From positions 62,001 to 126,000 of the forward strand of contig CAVVPK010000019.1 of NCBI GenBank assembly GCA_963750065.1: DNA of 64,000 nucleotides. The letters are read 5' to 3'. Position 1 is the first letter of the stretch. Every line of letters starts with the position of its first letter. Shown here piece after piece: positions 35,338 to 42,871 of this stretch. The notes beneath the pieces were generated by a model, which worked only from the letters and a program-made list of their open reading frames with translations, had not been told where the DNA came from and searched no databases. This stretch comes from CAVSRC01 sp963750065. Lineage in GTDB: Bacteria > Pseudomonadota > Alphaproteobacteria > Rhizobiales > Kaistiaceae. A program made the translations under genes and the position numbers.

Positions 35338-35621
35338 AGGTCGTATGGACCGAGTCGGCGCTTTCCGACTTGGACGAAGTTCTCGCCTACACCGCAGCAA
35401 ACCATCCTTCGCTCGTCGGCCCGCTCGAACAGCGGATACGCGCGACCGTCGCTCGCATTGCCGCGTGGCCCCTCAGCGCACGCGCCGTCGAAGAACGGCC
35501 CGGCGTGCACGTGATTCCGCTGATCCGCTATCCCTATCGCATCTTCTATCGCGCAACTGACGATGCGGTGGAGCTGCTCCACATCCATCACACCGCGCGC
35601 GACGACATCCAGCAGCCATAG
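35334..35621 (+). CDS. parE: ParE/RelE-superfamily toxin
   Basis: 95 residues with the ParE signature: 'VVWTESALSDLDEVLAYTAA' at the N-terminus, 'IRATVARIAAWPLSARAVEE' in the middle and 'YPYRIFYRATDDAVELLHIH' near the C-terminus. ParE toxins poison DNA gyrase; RelE relatives cut mRNA on the ribosome. The small size and the lack of a clear RelE catalytic set favour ParE. It overlaps the antitoxin gene by four bases. Confidence 0.88.
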   Translation: MKVVWTESALSDLDEVLAYTAANHPSLVGPLEQRIRATVARIAAWPLSARAVEERPGVHVIPLIRYPYRIFYRATDDAVELLHIHHTARDDIQQP

Positions 35622-35635
35622 TGTCTCCGCCGTTC

Positions 35636-35660
35636 GTTCCCGCGAAGGCGGGAACCCAGG
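35636..35660. repeat. Short palindromic intergenic repeat
   Basis: GTTCCCGC (35636-35643), loop GAAG, GCGGGAAC (35648-35655), followed by CCAGG. This TTCCCGCGAA-GCGGGAA-CCAGG type hairpin is a very common dispersed repeat in proteobacterial genomes. It lies just after the toxin gene and could end its transcript, although no T run follows. Confidence 0.7.
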
Positions 35661-35772
35661 TCTGATTCGCCGCGCAGCACCCGCCCGCCCCTTCCCTTCC
35701 CCGATTGCTATCGGCCCGGCCGGTGCTAGGGTCCGCCTCCCCGCCTTGTCCCCTGAAGCCCAGAGAGCCCCC

Positions 35773-36279
35773 ATGCCGCCTTCCATGTACTCGATCTCGG
35801 TGCCGGTCTACGCGCACATCCTCACCCAGCTTGCCGCCACGCTCGACAAGGCCGCCGCCCATTGCGAGGCGATGAAGATCGAGCCGCAGGCGCTGATCGG
35901 CGCGCGCCTGTTTCCCAACATGTGGTCGCTGGCCGAGCAGGTGCGCGCCGTATGCAATCACGCCACGCGCGGTCCGGCCCGGATCGGCGGCCTTCCCGTT
36001 CCTCAGTTCGAGGGCAAGGACGAGAGCTTCGCCGACCTCAAGGCGCGCGTCGCCTGGGCGCTCGCCTTCGTCAACGGGCTCGGTCCCGACCAGTTTGCCG
36101 ATGCTGCCGAGCGCACCGTCACGTTCCCCTCGGGGGGCGCTGAGGTGTCCATGACCAGTGAGCGCTATTTGCTCTTCTTCTCGATGCCGAACTTCTATTT
36201 CCACGCCACCGCCGCCTACGCCATCCTGCGCCACAACGGCGTCCCGCTGCACAAGGAAGACTTCATGGGCAACCTGTGA
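35773..36279 (+). CDS. DUF1993 family protein
   Basis: 168 residues from the ATG at 35773. 'MYSISVPVYAHILTQLAATL', 'LIGARLFPNMWSLAEQVRAV', 'FLFFSMPNFYFH'-like C-terminal block and 'ILRHNGVPLHKEDFMG' are diagnostic for DUF1993, a soluble four-helix protein related to DinB-like folds, usually about 165-170 residues. Function unknown. No signal peptide. It stands between repeat copies together with the toxin-antitoxin pair. Confidence 0.9.
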   Translation: MPPSMYSISVPVYAHILTQLAATLDKAAAHCEAMKIEPQALIGARLFPNMWSLAEQVRAVCNHATRGPARIGGLPVPQFEGKDESFADLKARVAWALAFVNGLGPDQFADAAERTVTFPSGGAEVSMTSERYLLFFSMPNFYFHATAAYAILRHNGVPLHKEDFMGNL

Positions 36280-36281
36280 GC

Positions 36282-36368
36282 CGCAGGGCGGACGTGCGAA
36301 GCGCATTCCGCCGCTTGCAGAAGCGGCCTCCGGTGCGGCGGGTTACGCTTGTCGGCTAACCCGCCTCA
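36282..36368. repeat. Two-hairpin intergenic repeat, copy 2
   Basis: Direct-orientation partner of copy 1. First hairpin GGCGGA ... TCCGCC (around 36287-36312), second hairpin GGCGGGTTA ... TAACCCGCC (36337-36345 with 36357-36365). It starts immediately after the DUF1993 stop. Confidence 0.8.
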
Positions 36369-36375
36369 CAGCCCC

Positions 36376-36482
36376 TCCGTCATCCTCCGGCGAGGCGAAG
36401 CCGAGGCCGGAGGATCGCCCTCCACAAGCACGAAGGCCAATGTCTTCCGAAGTCGATCCGCCGCTTGTCCCGAGGATGACCG
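36376..36482. repeat. CATCCTCCGG-type palindromic repeat region
   Basis: GTCATCCTCCGG (about 36378) pairs with CCGGAGGAT (about 36408-36416), and a further GTCCCGAGGATGAC follows at about 36468-36481, complementary in type to GTCATCC at the left end. This is the pattern of a common alphaproteobacterial intergenic palindrome family. The rest of the gap to 36756 is AT-richer, without a gene. Confidence 0.6.
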
Positions 36483-36756
36483 ATGGCGAGCAAAGCAGCA
36501 CGGCGTCGCTTTCCTCAAGGGGGAGGTTGGCGCCGAGTTCGCCGTTCGCCGGAAAATAAAAGCCGCCCTAATTGTCGCAAGACGATCGACGAATTGGCCC
36601 CAAAGGCCGTCTCTCCAAGAAATTCAATTAAAATATTCCGATATGGCATCCGCCGTACTTAAATAGCTTCTTGAAGAATACGTATGCATTCTCCGCCACT
36701 GACAGGGGCGAATACTGGCCTCTTGTGGCCATGCCGCCTTGCCCTAAGGAGTTCCC

Positions 36757-37078
36757 ATGCGTTTCTCGCCGATTGCCACCGCACTCGCCACAGTCGCCTT
36801 GTCATTCGCGGTTTCTCCCGCACTCGCGTACCTGCCGCCACCTCCGCCTCCGCCGCCGGCAGCCGTCGCACCCAGCGAGTTCGAGCCCTGCACCGCGGCT
36901 GGATCTCGGTGTCGATATAACGCGGGCCGGCGGCACCTCCGCGTCAGTCAAGGCGTTCGTCGCAAGTCTCGCCGTGGACACTCAGGCAAGCCTGAAGGGG
37001 GGCTGCGGGACCGTCATCAAATATCCGGCAGGCAACCAGCCGGAAACCGTGCGGTTCTGCACGTTGCTCAACAACTAG
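36757..37078 (+). pseudogene. Small secreted protein with probable frameshift
   Basis: From the ATG at 36757 (AAGGAG just upstream) the frame gives a clean signal peptide ('IATALATVALSFAVSPALA') and a poly-Pro stretch, then 'APSEFEPCTAA'. Near 36900 the sensible coding moves by one base to 'LDLGVDITRAGGTSASVKAF' and 'GGCGTVIKYPAGNQPETVRF' ending CTLLNN and TAG at 37078, while the original frame becomes Arg/His-rich nonsense. Joined, it would be a ~106-residue exported protein with three cysteines. No family is recognised. Sequencing error and real decay cannot be told apart. Confidence 0.55.
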
Positions 37079-37135
37079 ACGTCCCGGCAGCGCCTTACAG
37101 GCGAGCGGGATGACGGGCCACGATAGCCCCCCGCC

Positions 37136-37693
37136 CTAAACCCGCCTGACCGCCCCTTCCCCGGCCCCGCCAAGCAGCGCGGCCGCCAGTTCCTGCGCGC
37201 TCTTGCCGGCGGTATCGGCGACCGATTGCAGCGTCGCCGCGGGATCGCTGACCGCAATGCCCATCGCGGAGAGCTTCGCCATCAGGCCGTTGGCGTCGGT
37301 GTGCGCCAGCGGCGCGAAGTCCGAGAGCGCCGCACGCGATACGGCCTGGCTGATGGCGAACGCCGCGCGCATGTCGGGCCGGCCGCCCTGGGCGGTCTCT
37401 GTGCTCATGAGCGCCGGATAGGAGAACCAGGCGCTGATGAGACCGGTGAGTGCCAGACCGGCATAGAAGGCCGGGCGCCTGAAATAACCGAGGAACTGGC
37501 GCCAGTTGCGGGCGATGTGGAAAAACGCGCCGGCGATCATCAGGAAGCCGATCCAGATGTGCAGCGCTTCGGTCGGTCCGATGCGGATGTGGAAATAGAG
37601 CAGGACGCCCGTCACCGAGGTGATGACGAACGAGGCGAAGATGAGGGTCGAGCCCCATTTGTTGACGAATTGGCGCATGCCGGCGGTGTCCAT
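37136..37693 (-). CDS. DUF4405 / cytochrome b-like membrane protein
   Basis: About 185 residues from the ATG at 37693; a further ATG at 37678 and upstream in-frame starts are possible. Three to four transmembrane helices. The DUF4405 pattern is present: 'LLYFHIRIGPTEALHIWIGF', 'MIAGAFFHIARNWRQFLGYF', with two histidines in one helix pair (HIW ... FHIARNW) suited to haem or metal binding. The C-terminal ~80 residues (after 'ALMSTETAQGG') are soluble and rich in Ala. Electron-transfer role is inference. Confidence 0.72.
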   Translation of the reverse strand: MDTAGMRQFVNKWGSTLIFASFVITSVTGVLLYFHIRIGPTEALHIWIGFLMIAGAFFHIARNWRQFLGYFRRPAFYAGLALTGLISAWFSYPALMSTETAQGGRPDMRAAFAISQAVSRAALSDFAPLAHTDANGLMAKLSAMGIAVSDPAATLQSVADTAGKSAQELAAALLGGAGEGAVRRV

Positions 37694-37939
37694 GAGACGG
37701 TGTTGCGAAAGACGCCGCCCCCAAGGCCGGCACCTGCACCACGCGCCGGACACGCCGTCCCGACGGTGGTGAGACAGGCTGCCGCAGGCCCCGGCCGCCC
37801 CACATCGTCATCGCCCGCACGCCGCGCCCGGCCCCAGCCGGGACGGAGCAGAATGGCAGGACTGGAACGAAATCCACCCAGGGGTTGACCTGGCGTTCTC
37901 CTGCCACACGTCGCCTTGGGGGCCTTCGGGAGATGTCCG

Positions 37940-38353
37940 ATGGGCCAGCGAATTGTGGGTTCGATGGCGCTCGTCGTCGAGGACGATCCGTTCCTGCTCC
38001 AAGACTTGGTCGACCAATTCCACGCGGCTGGTTGTCTCGTCGTTGCGGCCAACTCCGCCGAGACTGCCTTGGCCCTGCTCCAGCAAGGTTACACGATCAA
38101 CATTGCCGTGATCGACGTGCGCCTTTCGGGCAACATGGACGGGCTGGAACTGGCAAAGGTCCTGCGCGCGATCGGCTGTCCGGCGCCGATCGTCCATGTG
38201 TCCGGGTTTCCGGTCCACACCGACGAGATGGTGACCGGCAGTCTTTATCGTTCCAAGCCGATCACTGCACGAGACGTGGTGATGATCTCGGAAGCCCTCT
38301 TGGCGGGAAATCCGCTTCCGCCTGACAGAGGGCACCCCGGCCGCGGCGGATAG
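37940..38353 (+). CDS. Single-domain response regulator
   Basis: 137 residues from the ATG at 37940 (GGGAG seven bases upstream). Receiver domain: 'ALVVEDDPFLLQDLVDQF' (acidic pair), 'IAVIDVRLSGNMDGLELA' (phosphoacceptor Asp), 'APIVHVSGFP' (Ser of the switch) and 'LYRSKPITARDV' (conserved Lys-Pro). No output domain, so it acts through protein contact like CheY/DivK types. No histidine kinase is adjacent. Confidence 0.9.
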   Translation: MGQRIVGSMALVVEDDPFLLQDLVDQFHAAGCLVVAANSAETALALLQQGYTINIAVIDVRLSGNMDGLELAKVLRAIGCPAPIVHVSGFPVHTDEMVTGSLYRSKPITARDVVMISEALLAGNPLPPDRGHPGRGG

Positions 38354-38356
38354 GCT

Positions 38357-38626
38357 TCAGGCGCGCGAACGGCCCATGCCGGGACGCGGCTTCGGCTTCG
38401 GCATCGGCAGCAGTCCCTCGCGCTGGGCCAGCTTGCGGGCCTGCTTGCGGCCGCGCCGGATCGCCTCGCCCTTCTCACGCGCCTTGCGCTCGGAAGGCTT
38501 CTCGTAGAAACGCTGGCGCTTCAGTTCGCGGAAGACCCCCTCGCGCTGCAGCTTCTTCTTGAGCACCTTGAGGGCCTGTTCGACATTGTTGTCGCGAACG
38601 AGGATTTGCAGGGTATTTCCTTTCAT
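38357..38626 (-). CDS. rpsU: 30S ribosomal protein S21
   Basis: 89 residues from the ATG at 38626. 'LQILVRDNNVEQALKVLKKK' and 'LQREGVFRELKRQRFYEKPS' are diagnostic for S21; the basic tail with 'KPKPRPGMGRSRA' is longer than in E. coli, as is usual in alphaproteobacteria. The family normally starts MQ(V/I)LVRDN, which here corresponds to a CTG codon at 38611, five codons inside, with AAAGGA at a proper distance; the ATG start just before it may be the real one or CTG may be used. Hairpins precede the gene. Confidence 0.93.
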   Translation of the reverse strand: MKGNTLQILVRDNNVEQALKVLKKKLQREGVFRELKRQRFYEKPSERKAREKGEAIRRGRKQARKLAQREGLLPMPKPKPRPGMGRSRA

Positions 38627-38644
38627 CAGTTGGCGCCGGAACAC

Positions 38645-38739
38645 GATTTTCGCCCGATGGCGAAAATCAATCGGGACGAAAATCCCAATCAGTGTGCCGG
38701 ATGAATTCCCGAATTTGCGGAACGATAGCCGGCAAATTC
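38645..38739 (-). promoter_or_regulatory. Two inverted repeats in the rpsU upstream region
   Basis: Perfect 10-bp stem GATTTTCGCC / GGCGAAAATC with CGAT loop (38645-38668), only 18 bases before the rpsU start, and GAATTTGC / GCAAATTC (38711-38718 with 38732-38739). Both fall in the ~330-base gap between rpsU and the secreted-protein gene at 38954. The near hairpin would lie in the rpsU leader and could control translation. The remainder of the gap shows nothing else. Confidence 0.55.
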
Positions 38740-38953
38740 GTCTTCGAGGCCGCGCCGTGGCGGCTTTCGGCGGGAATCTGTCTGACTCCCGCGCCGCTTA
38801 TCTAGTGCCAACCGCTCTTGATCGCAAGCGTCCCGGCCGTGGCGCGGCAGGCGGCGGGCGACGGGCCGTGCGCCCGGCTAACCCGCCATTAACCACGGCC
38901 GGGGTTCAATGGCAGCGTGTCGGGCACGTCTGCCCGCCGCCGGAGGGTCCGCC

Positions 38954-39358
38954 ATGCTTCACCGCTGCCTGTTTGCTGCCGCCGTCGCCTCAGCCCTGTC
39001 GGCACCTGCCGGCGGTGCGCTCGCCGCCGATCTCGCTGTCGGCCCGCCCGCCTATGCGCCGGCCGCCTGCGCTTCCGTCAATCGCGCCCCGCCGCTGCTC
39101 AAGCACGGCCGCCGCTCCGATTACGTGCGCATCTTCGACGTGGCGCCTTACGATCCGCGCTGCCCGCAGGGCCAGCCCGTCGGCGTCTACGTGCCACCGC
39201 AAACCGCCTACCTGGTATCCTCGCCGACCCGCTACACTAATTGCGTGTGGCCGTGCAAGGATTCGATCCACCACGACTGGTATGACGGCCGCCTGTGGTA
39301 CTACGATGCCGGCACGCCCAATCGGCCCGACGTCTTCATGATCCTGCAGAAGGATTGA
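38954..39358 (+). CDS. Secreted protein of unknown function
   Basis: 134 residues from the ATG at 38954, chosen for GGAGGG just upstream and a signal peptide directly after it ('LFAAAVASALSAPAGGALAA'). The mature part contains four cysteines ('APAACASVNR', 'DPRCPQ', 'YTNCVWPCKD') and aromatic-rich 'HHDWYDGRLWYYDAG'. Likely periplasmic with disulfides. I do not recognise the family. Confidence 0.7.
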   Translation: MLHRCLFAAAVASALSAPAGGALAADLAVGPPAYAPAACASVNRAPPLLKHGRRSDYVRIFDVAPYDPRCPQGQPVGVYVPPQTAYLVSSPTRYTNCVWPCKDSIHHDWYDGRLWYYDAGTPNRPDVFMILQKD

Positions 39359-39607
39359 GCCGGCTACCGGATCGTTCATGGCGCCGGCCGGCCGCAATCT
39401 GCCGGTGCGTCCGGCGGACCTGCCACGCTCCGGCTGGCCGCGCCGGCTGCCGTCCTGGCGGCGTGACAGCGGGTCGGGCGCAAGCGGCCCCACCGGTCCG
39501 CCTAAGCCCCATGATCCGCCTTGTCCTTGCCGCGAAGTGCGGCGAATATCGCGCCGCCTCGGCTGGCGAATTTGTCGGCCCCCAAAAAATCGCCCGGGAG
39601 GGTGCTC

Positions 39608-40756
39608 ATGCTTCGCACGGCGTCGCGTCTGGTCGCGCTCGGCTCGTTCTTGATTGCCATTCTCGCCGCCGCGAACGCGACCGCGGCACCCGACGCGCAC
39701 GCGGTTGCCGCTGCGCTGGTCGCCGCCTTCAACGCCAACGGCAAGTTCGTTGCCAGCTATGCCGACGCCGCGGCCAACGGCGATACGATCACCATCACCG
39801 GCTTCAAGGCGGTGCAGCCCAAACGCACCGGGCGCGACCTGACCATCGCGACCATCGTCATCGCCGGCGCCGCCGAGCGCCAACCGGGCGGTTTCACCGC
39901 CGCCAGCATGACCTTCAACGACGGCAGCGCCACCTACCGCCGGGAGCGCGTCACTTGGCAGTCGGCGATCGCCGCCAACGCCGTCATCCCGACCGCCGAG
40001 GAAATCCAGACCGCCGGCAGCATCTTCGTGCCGTTCACCACCGCCTCGATCAACGGTGTCACCATCAGTAATCCGTACCTTGTCCAGCCGGCCAACGTGG
40101 CCAAAGTCGACATCGCAACGACGGCTGACGACCAGGGGCATCTCACCGGCGTAACCGCCAACACGAAGGACGTTCATGTTCCGACTTCGGCGTTTGTGCC
40201 AGAAATACAGGGCGCGCTGCAGTCGGTCGGCTATACCGACCTCGTCCTCTCGGCCAGCGCCGATGCGGGCTTCGACACCGGCGCCGACACCGTGACCCTG
40301 CACGCGCTCACCGTCGATGTTGCCGATGTCGGCAAGCTGACGATCTCTGGTGCGCTCAGCCACTTGAAGGTTCGCGACCTGCTTGGCATCGGCGCTGCCG
40401 GCCAAGCCAAGGCGAAGCAGCTACCGGACATCAATGGCCTGACTGTCAGCTTCCAAGACGCCGGCGTGGTCAATCGGGCGCTCGACATGCAGGCGCAGAT
40501 CGTCGGCATGACGCGCGAGGACATGGCCAACCAGTGGCCGATGCTGCTCATGTTCCTGATCGGCAATGCCGGGAGCATGGATTTCCAGCAGAAGGTGCAG
40601 ACGGCACTGACCGACTTTCTCATGTCGCCGAAATCGCTGACCGTCACGTTGGCGCCGCCCGCCCCGGTGCCCTTCGACACAGTGGCCAAGACGTTCGACA
40701 AGGACCAGAAGAAGCTGCCCGAACTGCTCGGCATCGACATTGCCGTCGACAAGTAG
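39608..40756 (+). CDS. Exported protein of unknown function, tandem paralog A
   Basis: 382 residues from the ATG at 39608 (GGGAGG upstream). Signal peptide to about residue 26 ('VALGSFLIAILAAANATAA'). The body is beta-rich ('GDTITITGFKAV', 'LTIATIVIAGAAE', 'FVPFTTASINGVTISN') with a helical/hydrophobic block 'DMANQWPMLLMFLIGNAG' and a C-terminal motif 'SLTVTLAPPAPVPFDTV' followed by 'LLGIDIAVDK'. The same block order occurs in the next gene. No family is recognised; periplasmic or outer-membrane-associated location is inferred from the signal. Confidence 0.72.
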   Translation: MLRTASRLVALGSFLIAILAAANATAAPDAHAVAAALVAAFNANGKFVASYADAAANGDTITITGFKAVQPKRTGRDLTIATIVIAGAAERQPGGFTAASMTFNDGSATYRRERVTWQSAIAANAVIPTAEEIQTAGSIFVPFTTASINGVTISNPYLVQPANVAKVDIATTADDQGHLTGVTANTKDVHVPTSAFVPEIQGALQSVGYTDLVLSASADAGFDTGADTVTLHALTVDVADVGKLTISGALSHLKVRDLLGIGAAGQAKAKQLPDINGLTVSFQDAGVVNRALDMQAQIVGMTREDMANQWPMLLMFLIGNAGSMDFQQKVQTALTDFLMSPKSLTVTLAPPAPVPFDTVAKTFDKDQKKLPELLGIDIAVDK

Positions 40757-40783
40757 GCGCCGCCCCGGCGCGGCCGCCCGATC

Positions 40784-42859
40784 ATGAGGATCACCATGCT
40801 GTTCCGGTCCGCCGCTGCCGGCCTGCTTGCTGGCGCGGGCCTTCTCCTGCTGGTGCAGACAGCGGCCGCCGAGACGCCGGTCGAAACCGCGATCAAGGGC
40901 TGGGTCGCATCGATCGACGCCGCGCCCGACTGGCACGCCGCCTACAAGTCGCTGACCTATGACGCGGCGAGCCAGCAGGTCGTGATCGGCGGCCTTGCGA
41001 TCGGCAGCCAGGTGTCGGGGGTCGATATCAGCTTCGGCACGATCGCGCTGACCGGTTTCGCGCTTTCCGCGGACGGCGGCTTCACCGCCAGCCGCATCAC
41101 GGCGGACACCGGCACGCTGGAAGCGGGGCCGTTCAAGCTTGCCGTGTCGGACGCCGAGGTCAACGGATTCGCCATGCCGGCGCTTCCGGCCCTTGCCTGG
41201 GACGCGCGGCATCCGTTCACGTCGTTCATCAAGGCCTATGCGCCGCTCAGCCGGCTGGCGATGACCAACGGCCGGATCGCGTCGCTGGACCTGATCGAGA
41301 CCAATGCCGGAGTGGCCAGCCGCATCGCCTACGACCAGTTCCGCATCGACCGCTGGGCCGGCGGCAAGATCGCCGCCATCACCGCCGGGCCGCTCAGCAT
41401 GGTCTCGCCGAACCCGGACGGCCTGATACGGATGAAGGTTGCCAGCTTCGAGGCGCATGACATCGACATCGACGCCGCGCTCAGGGTGTTCGATCCCGAC
41501 CGCTATGCCGGCGGCGTCGGCGATGGCGTCTGGCACCGGGTGACGGGCCTTGCCGCCTACCACGATTTCGCCATCGCCGGGCCGGGCGTGAAACTGACCA
41601 TGACGCTGGTCTCGACCGAGGATTTCAAGCTGCGCCAGCCGCCGAGGAGTTTCGCCGGCTATCTCGACCGGATCATCGCCGATCCAAACGCACCCACCAA
41701 CGATCCACAGTCGGCGCGTGCTGCCGCCGACATGTTGTCGGCCTATGGCCTCGGTCGCCTCGGCATCAGCGGGCTCGACATCTCGGCCGTCGGCATGGGC
41801 GACCTCCATGTCGGCGGCTTCAACATGTCCGACCTGTCGACGGATCGGCTGAGCGAGTTCGCCATAGACGATTTCGCCACCTCGGTCCCCTTCCTGGGCT
41901 CGATCAAGCTCGGGCATTTCGCGATCGGCGACGTGGCCCTGCCGGGCGCCGACGCGCTGGTCCAGGCGATGCTGGCAAACGGCGCAACCGGGACGAACGG
42001 CGATGGCAGCCCGGTCAGCCTTGCGCCGAGACCGGGCTCGGTCGAGATGTCGGGTCTCGAGGTTACCGCTGTCGGTGCCCCACTCGGCTCGCTGGACAAG
42101 CTCCACATCGACCTTGCCGACTATGTCGGCGCGGTGGCGACGTCGATTTCTGCCGATGTCGGCAATCTCGTCATTCCTGTTTCGCTGCTCAGTCCGGGCG
42201 AACAGGCCATTTTCGCCAAGCTCGGCTATGACACGCTCCGGCTCAATTACCATCTCGACGCCAAGTGGAACGCGGCAGACGAGACGCTCAATGTCGATCA
42301 TCTGACGGTCGACCTGAAGGACGGCGGCCGGTTGTCGTTGTCGATGCGGCTTGCCGGCCTGTCGCGCGCGGAAATCGAGAACCCGCAATCCCTGACCGCG
42401 GCACTGCCCGGCCTGTCGCTCAAGGCCGCGACGCTGACGCTCAAGGACGATTCGATCGTCGGCAAGGGTCTCGACCTGCTGGCCGAGAAGATGCACGCCA
42501 AGCCGGAGACGTTCCGTCAGCAGTTCGCCAGTGCCATGCCGCTGCTCCTGTCGCTGTTCGTGCTGCACGACCCCAAGGTGACGGCCATCGTGGGCAAATC
42601 CAGAATTCTGGCGGAACTGGCGCCGGTGGTGAAGGCGTTCGTCGCCGCGCCGGGATCGTCGATCACGGTTTCTCTGGCGCCGCCGACGCCGGTTGCCTTC
42701 GCCGCGATCAGCGCGGCAGCCGACACCGATCCGGCCTCCCTGATCGCCATGCTCGGCCTGACGGCCGCCAGCTCGGCGGCGGCGCCGGCAACAGTGGACA
42801 AGGCCGCAACGCCGGCCGATGGCGCGACGCAGTCGCCCGCGCCGGCGCCGGCGCAATAA
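40784..42859 (+). CDS. Exported protein of unknown function, tandem paralog B
   Basis: 691 residues (ATG at 40784; a second ATG four codons on). Signal peptide to about residue 29. It is longer than paralog A but shares the end: 'RQQFASAMPLLLSLFVLHD' corresponds to 'DMANQWPMLLMFLIGNAG', and 'SITVSLAPPTPVAFAAISAA' with 'LIAMLGLTA' to 'SLTVTLAPPAPVPFDTV' with 'ELLGIDI'. Many repeated strands of the type 'SGLDISAVGMGDLHVGGFNM' suggest an elongated beta structure. 27 bases after paralog A, hence probably one operon. Function unknown. Confidence 0.75.
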   Translation: MRITMLFRSAAAGLLAGAGLLLLVQTAAAETPVETAIKGWVASIDAAPDWHAAYKSLTYDAASQQVVIGGLAIGSQVSGVDISFGTIALTGFALSADGGFTASRITADTGTLEAGPFKLAVSDAEVNGFAMPALPALAWDARHPFTSFIKAYAPLSRLAMTNGRIASLDLIETNAGVASRIAYDQFRIDRWAGGKIAAITAGPLSMVSPNPDGLIRMKVASFEAHDIDIDAALRVFDPDRYAGGVGDGVWHRVTGLAAYHDFAIAGPGVKLTMTLVSTEDFKLRQPPRSFAGYLDRIIADPNAPTNDPQSARAAADMLSAYGLGRLGISGLDISAVGMGDLHVGGFNMSDLSTDRLSEFAIDDFATSVPFLGSIKLGHFAIGDVALPGADALVQAMLANGATGTNGDGSPVSLAPRPGSVEMSGLEVTAVGAPLGSLDKLHIDLADYVGAVATSISADVGNLVIPVSLLSPGEQAIFAKLGYDTLRLNYHLDAKWNAADETLNVDHLTVDLKDGGRLSLSMRLAGLSRAEIENPQSLTAALPGLSLKAATLTLKDDSIVGKGLDLLAEKMHAKPETFRQQFASAMPLLLSLFVLHDPKVTAIVGKSRILAELAPVVKAFVAAPGSSITVSLAPPTPVAFAAISAAADTDPASLIAMLGLTAASSAAAPATVDKAATPADGATQSPAPAPAQ

Positions 42860-42871
42860 GGGCGGCCGCCG

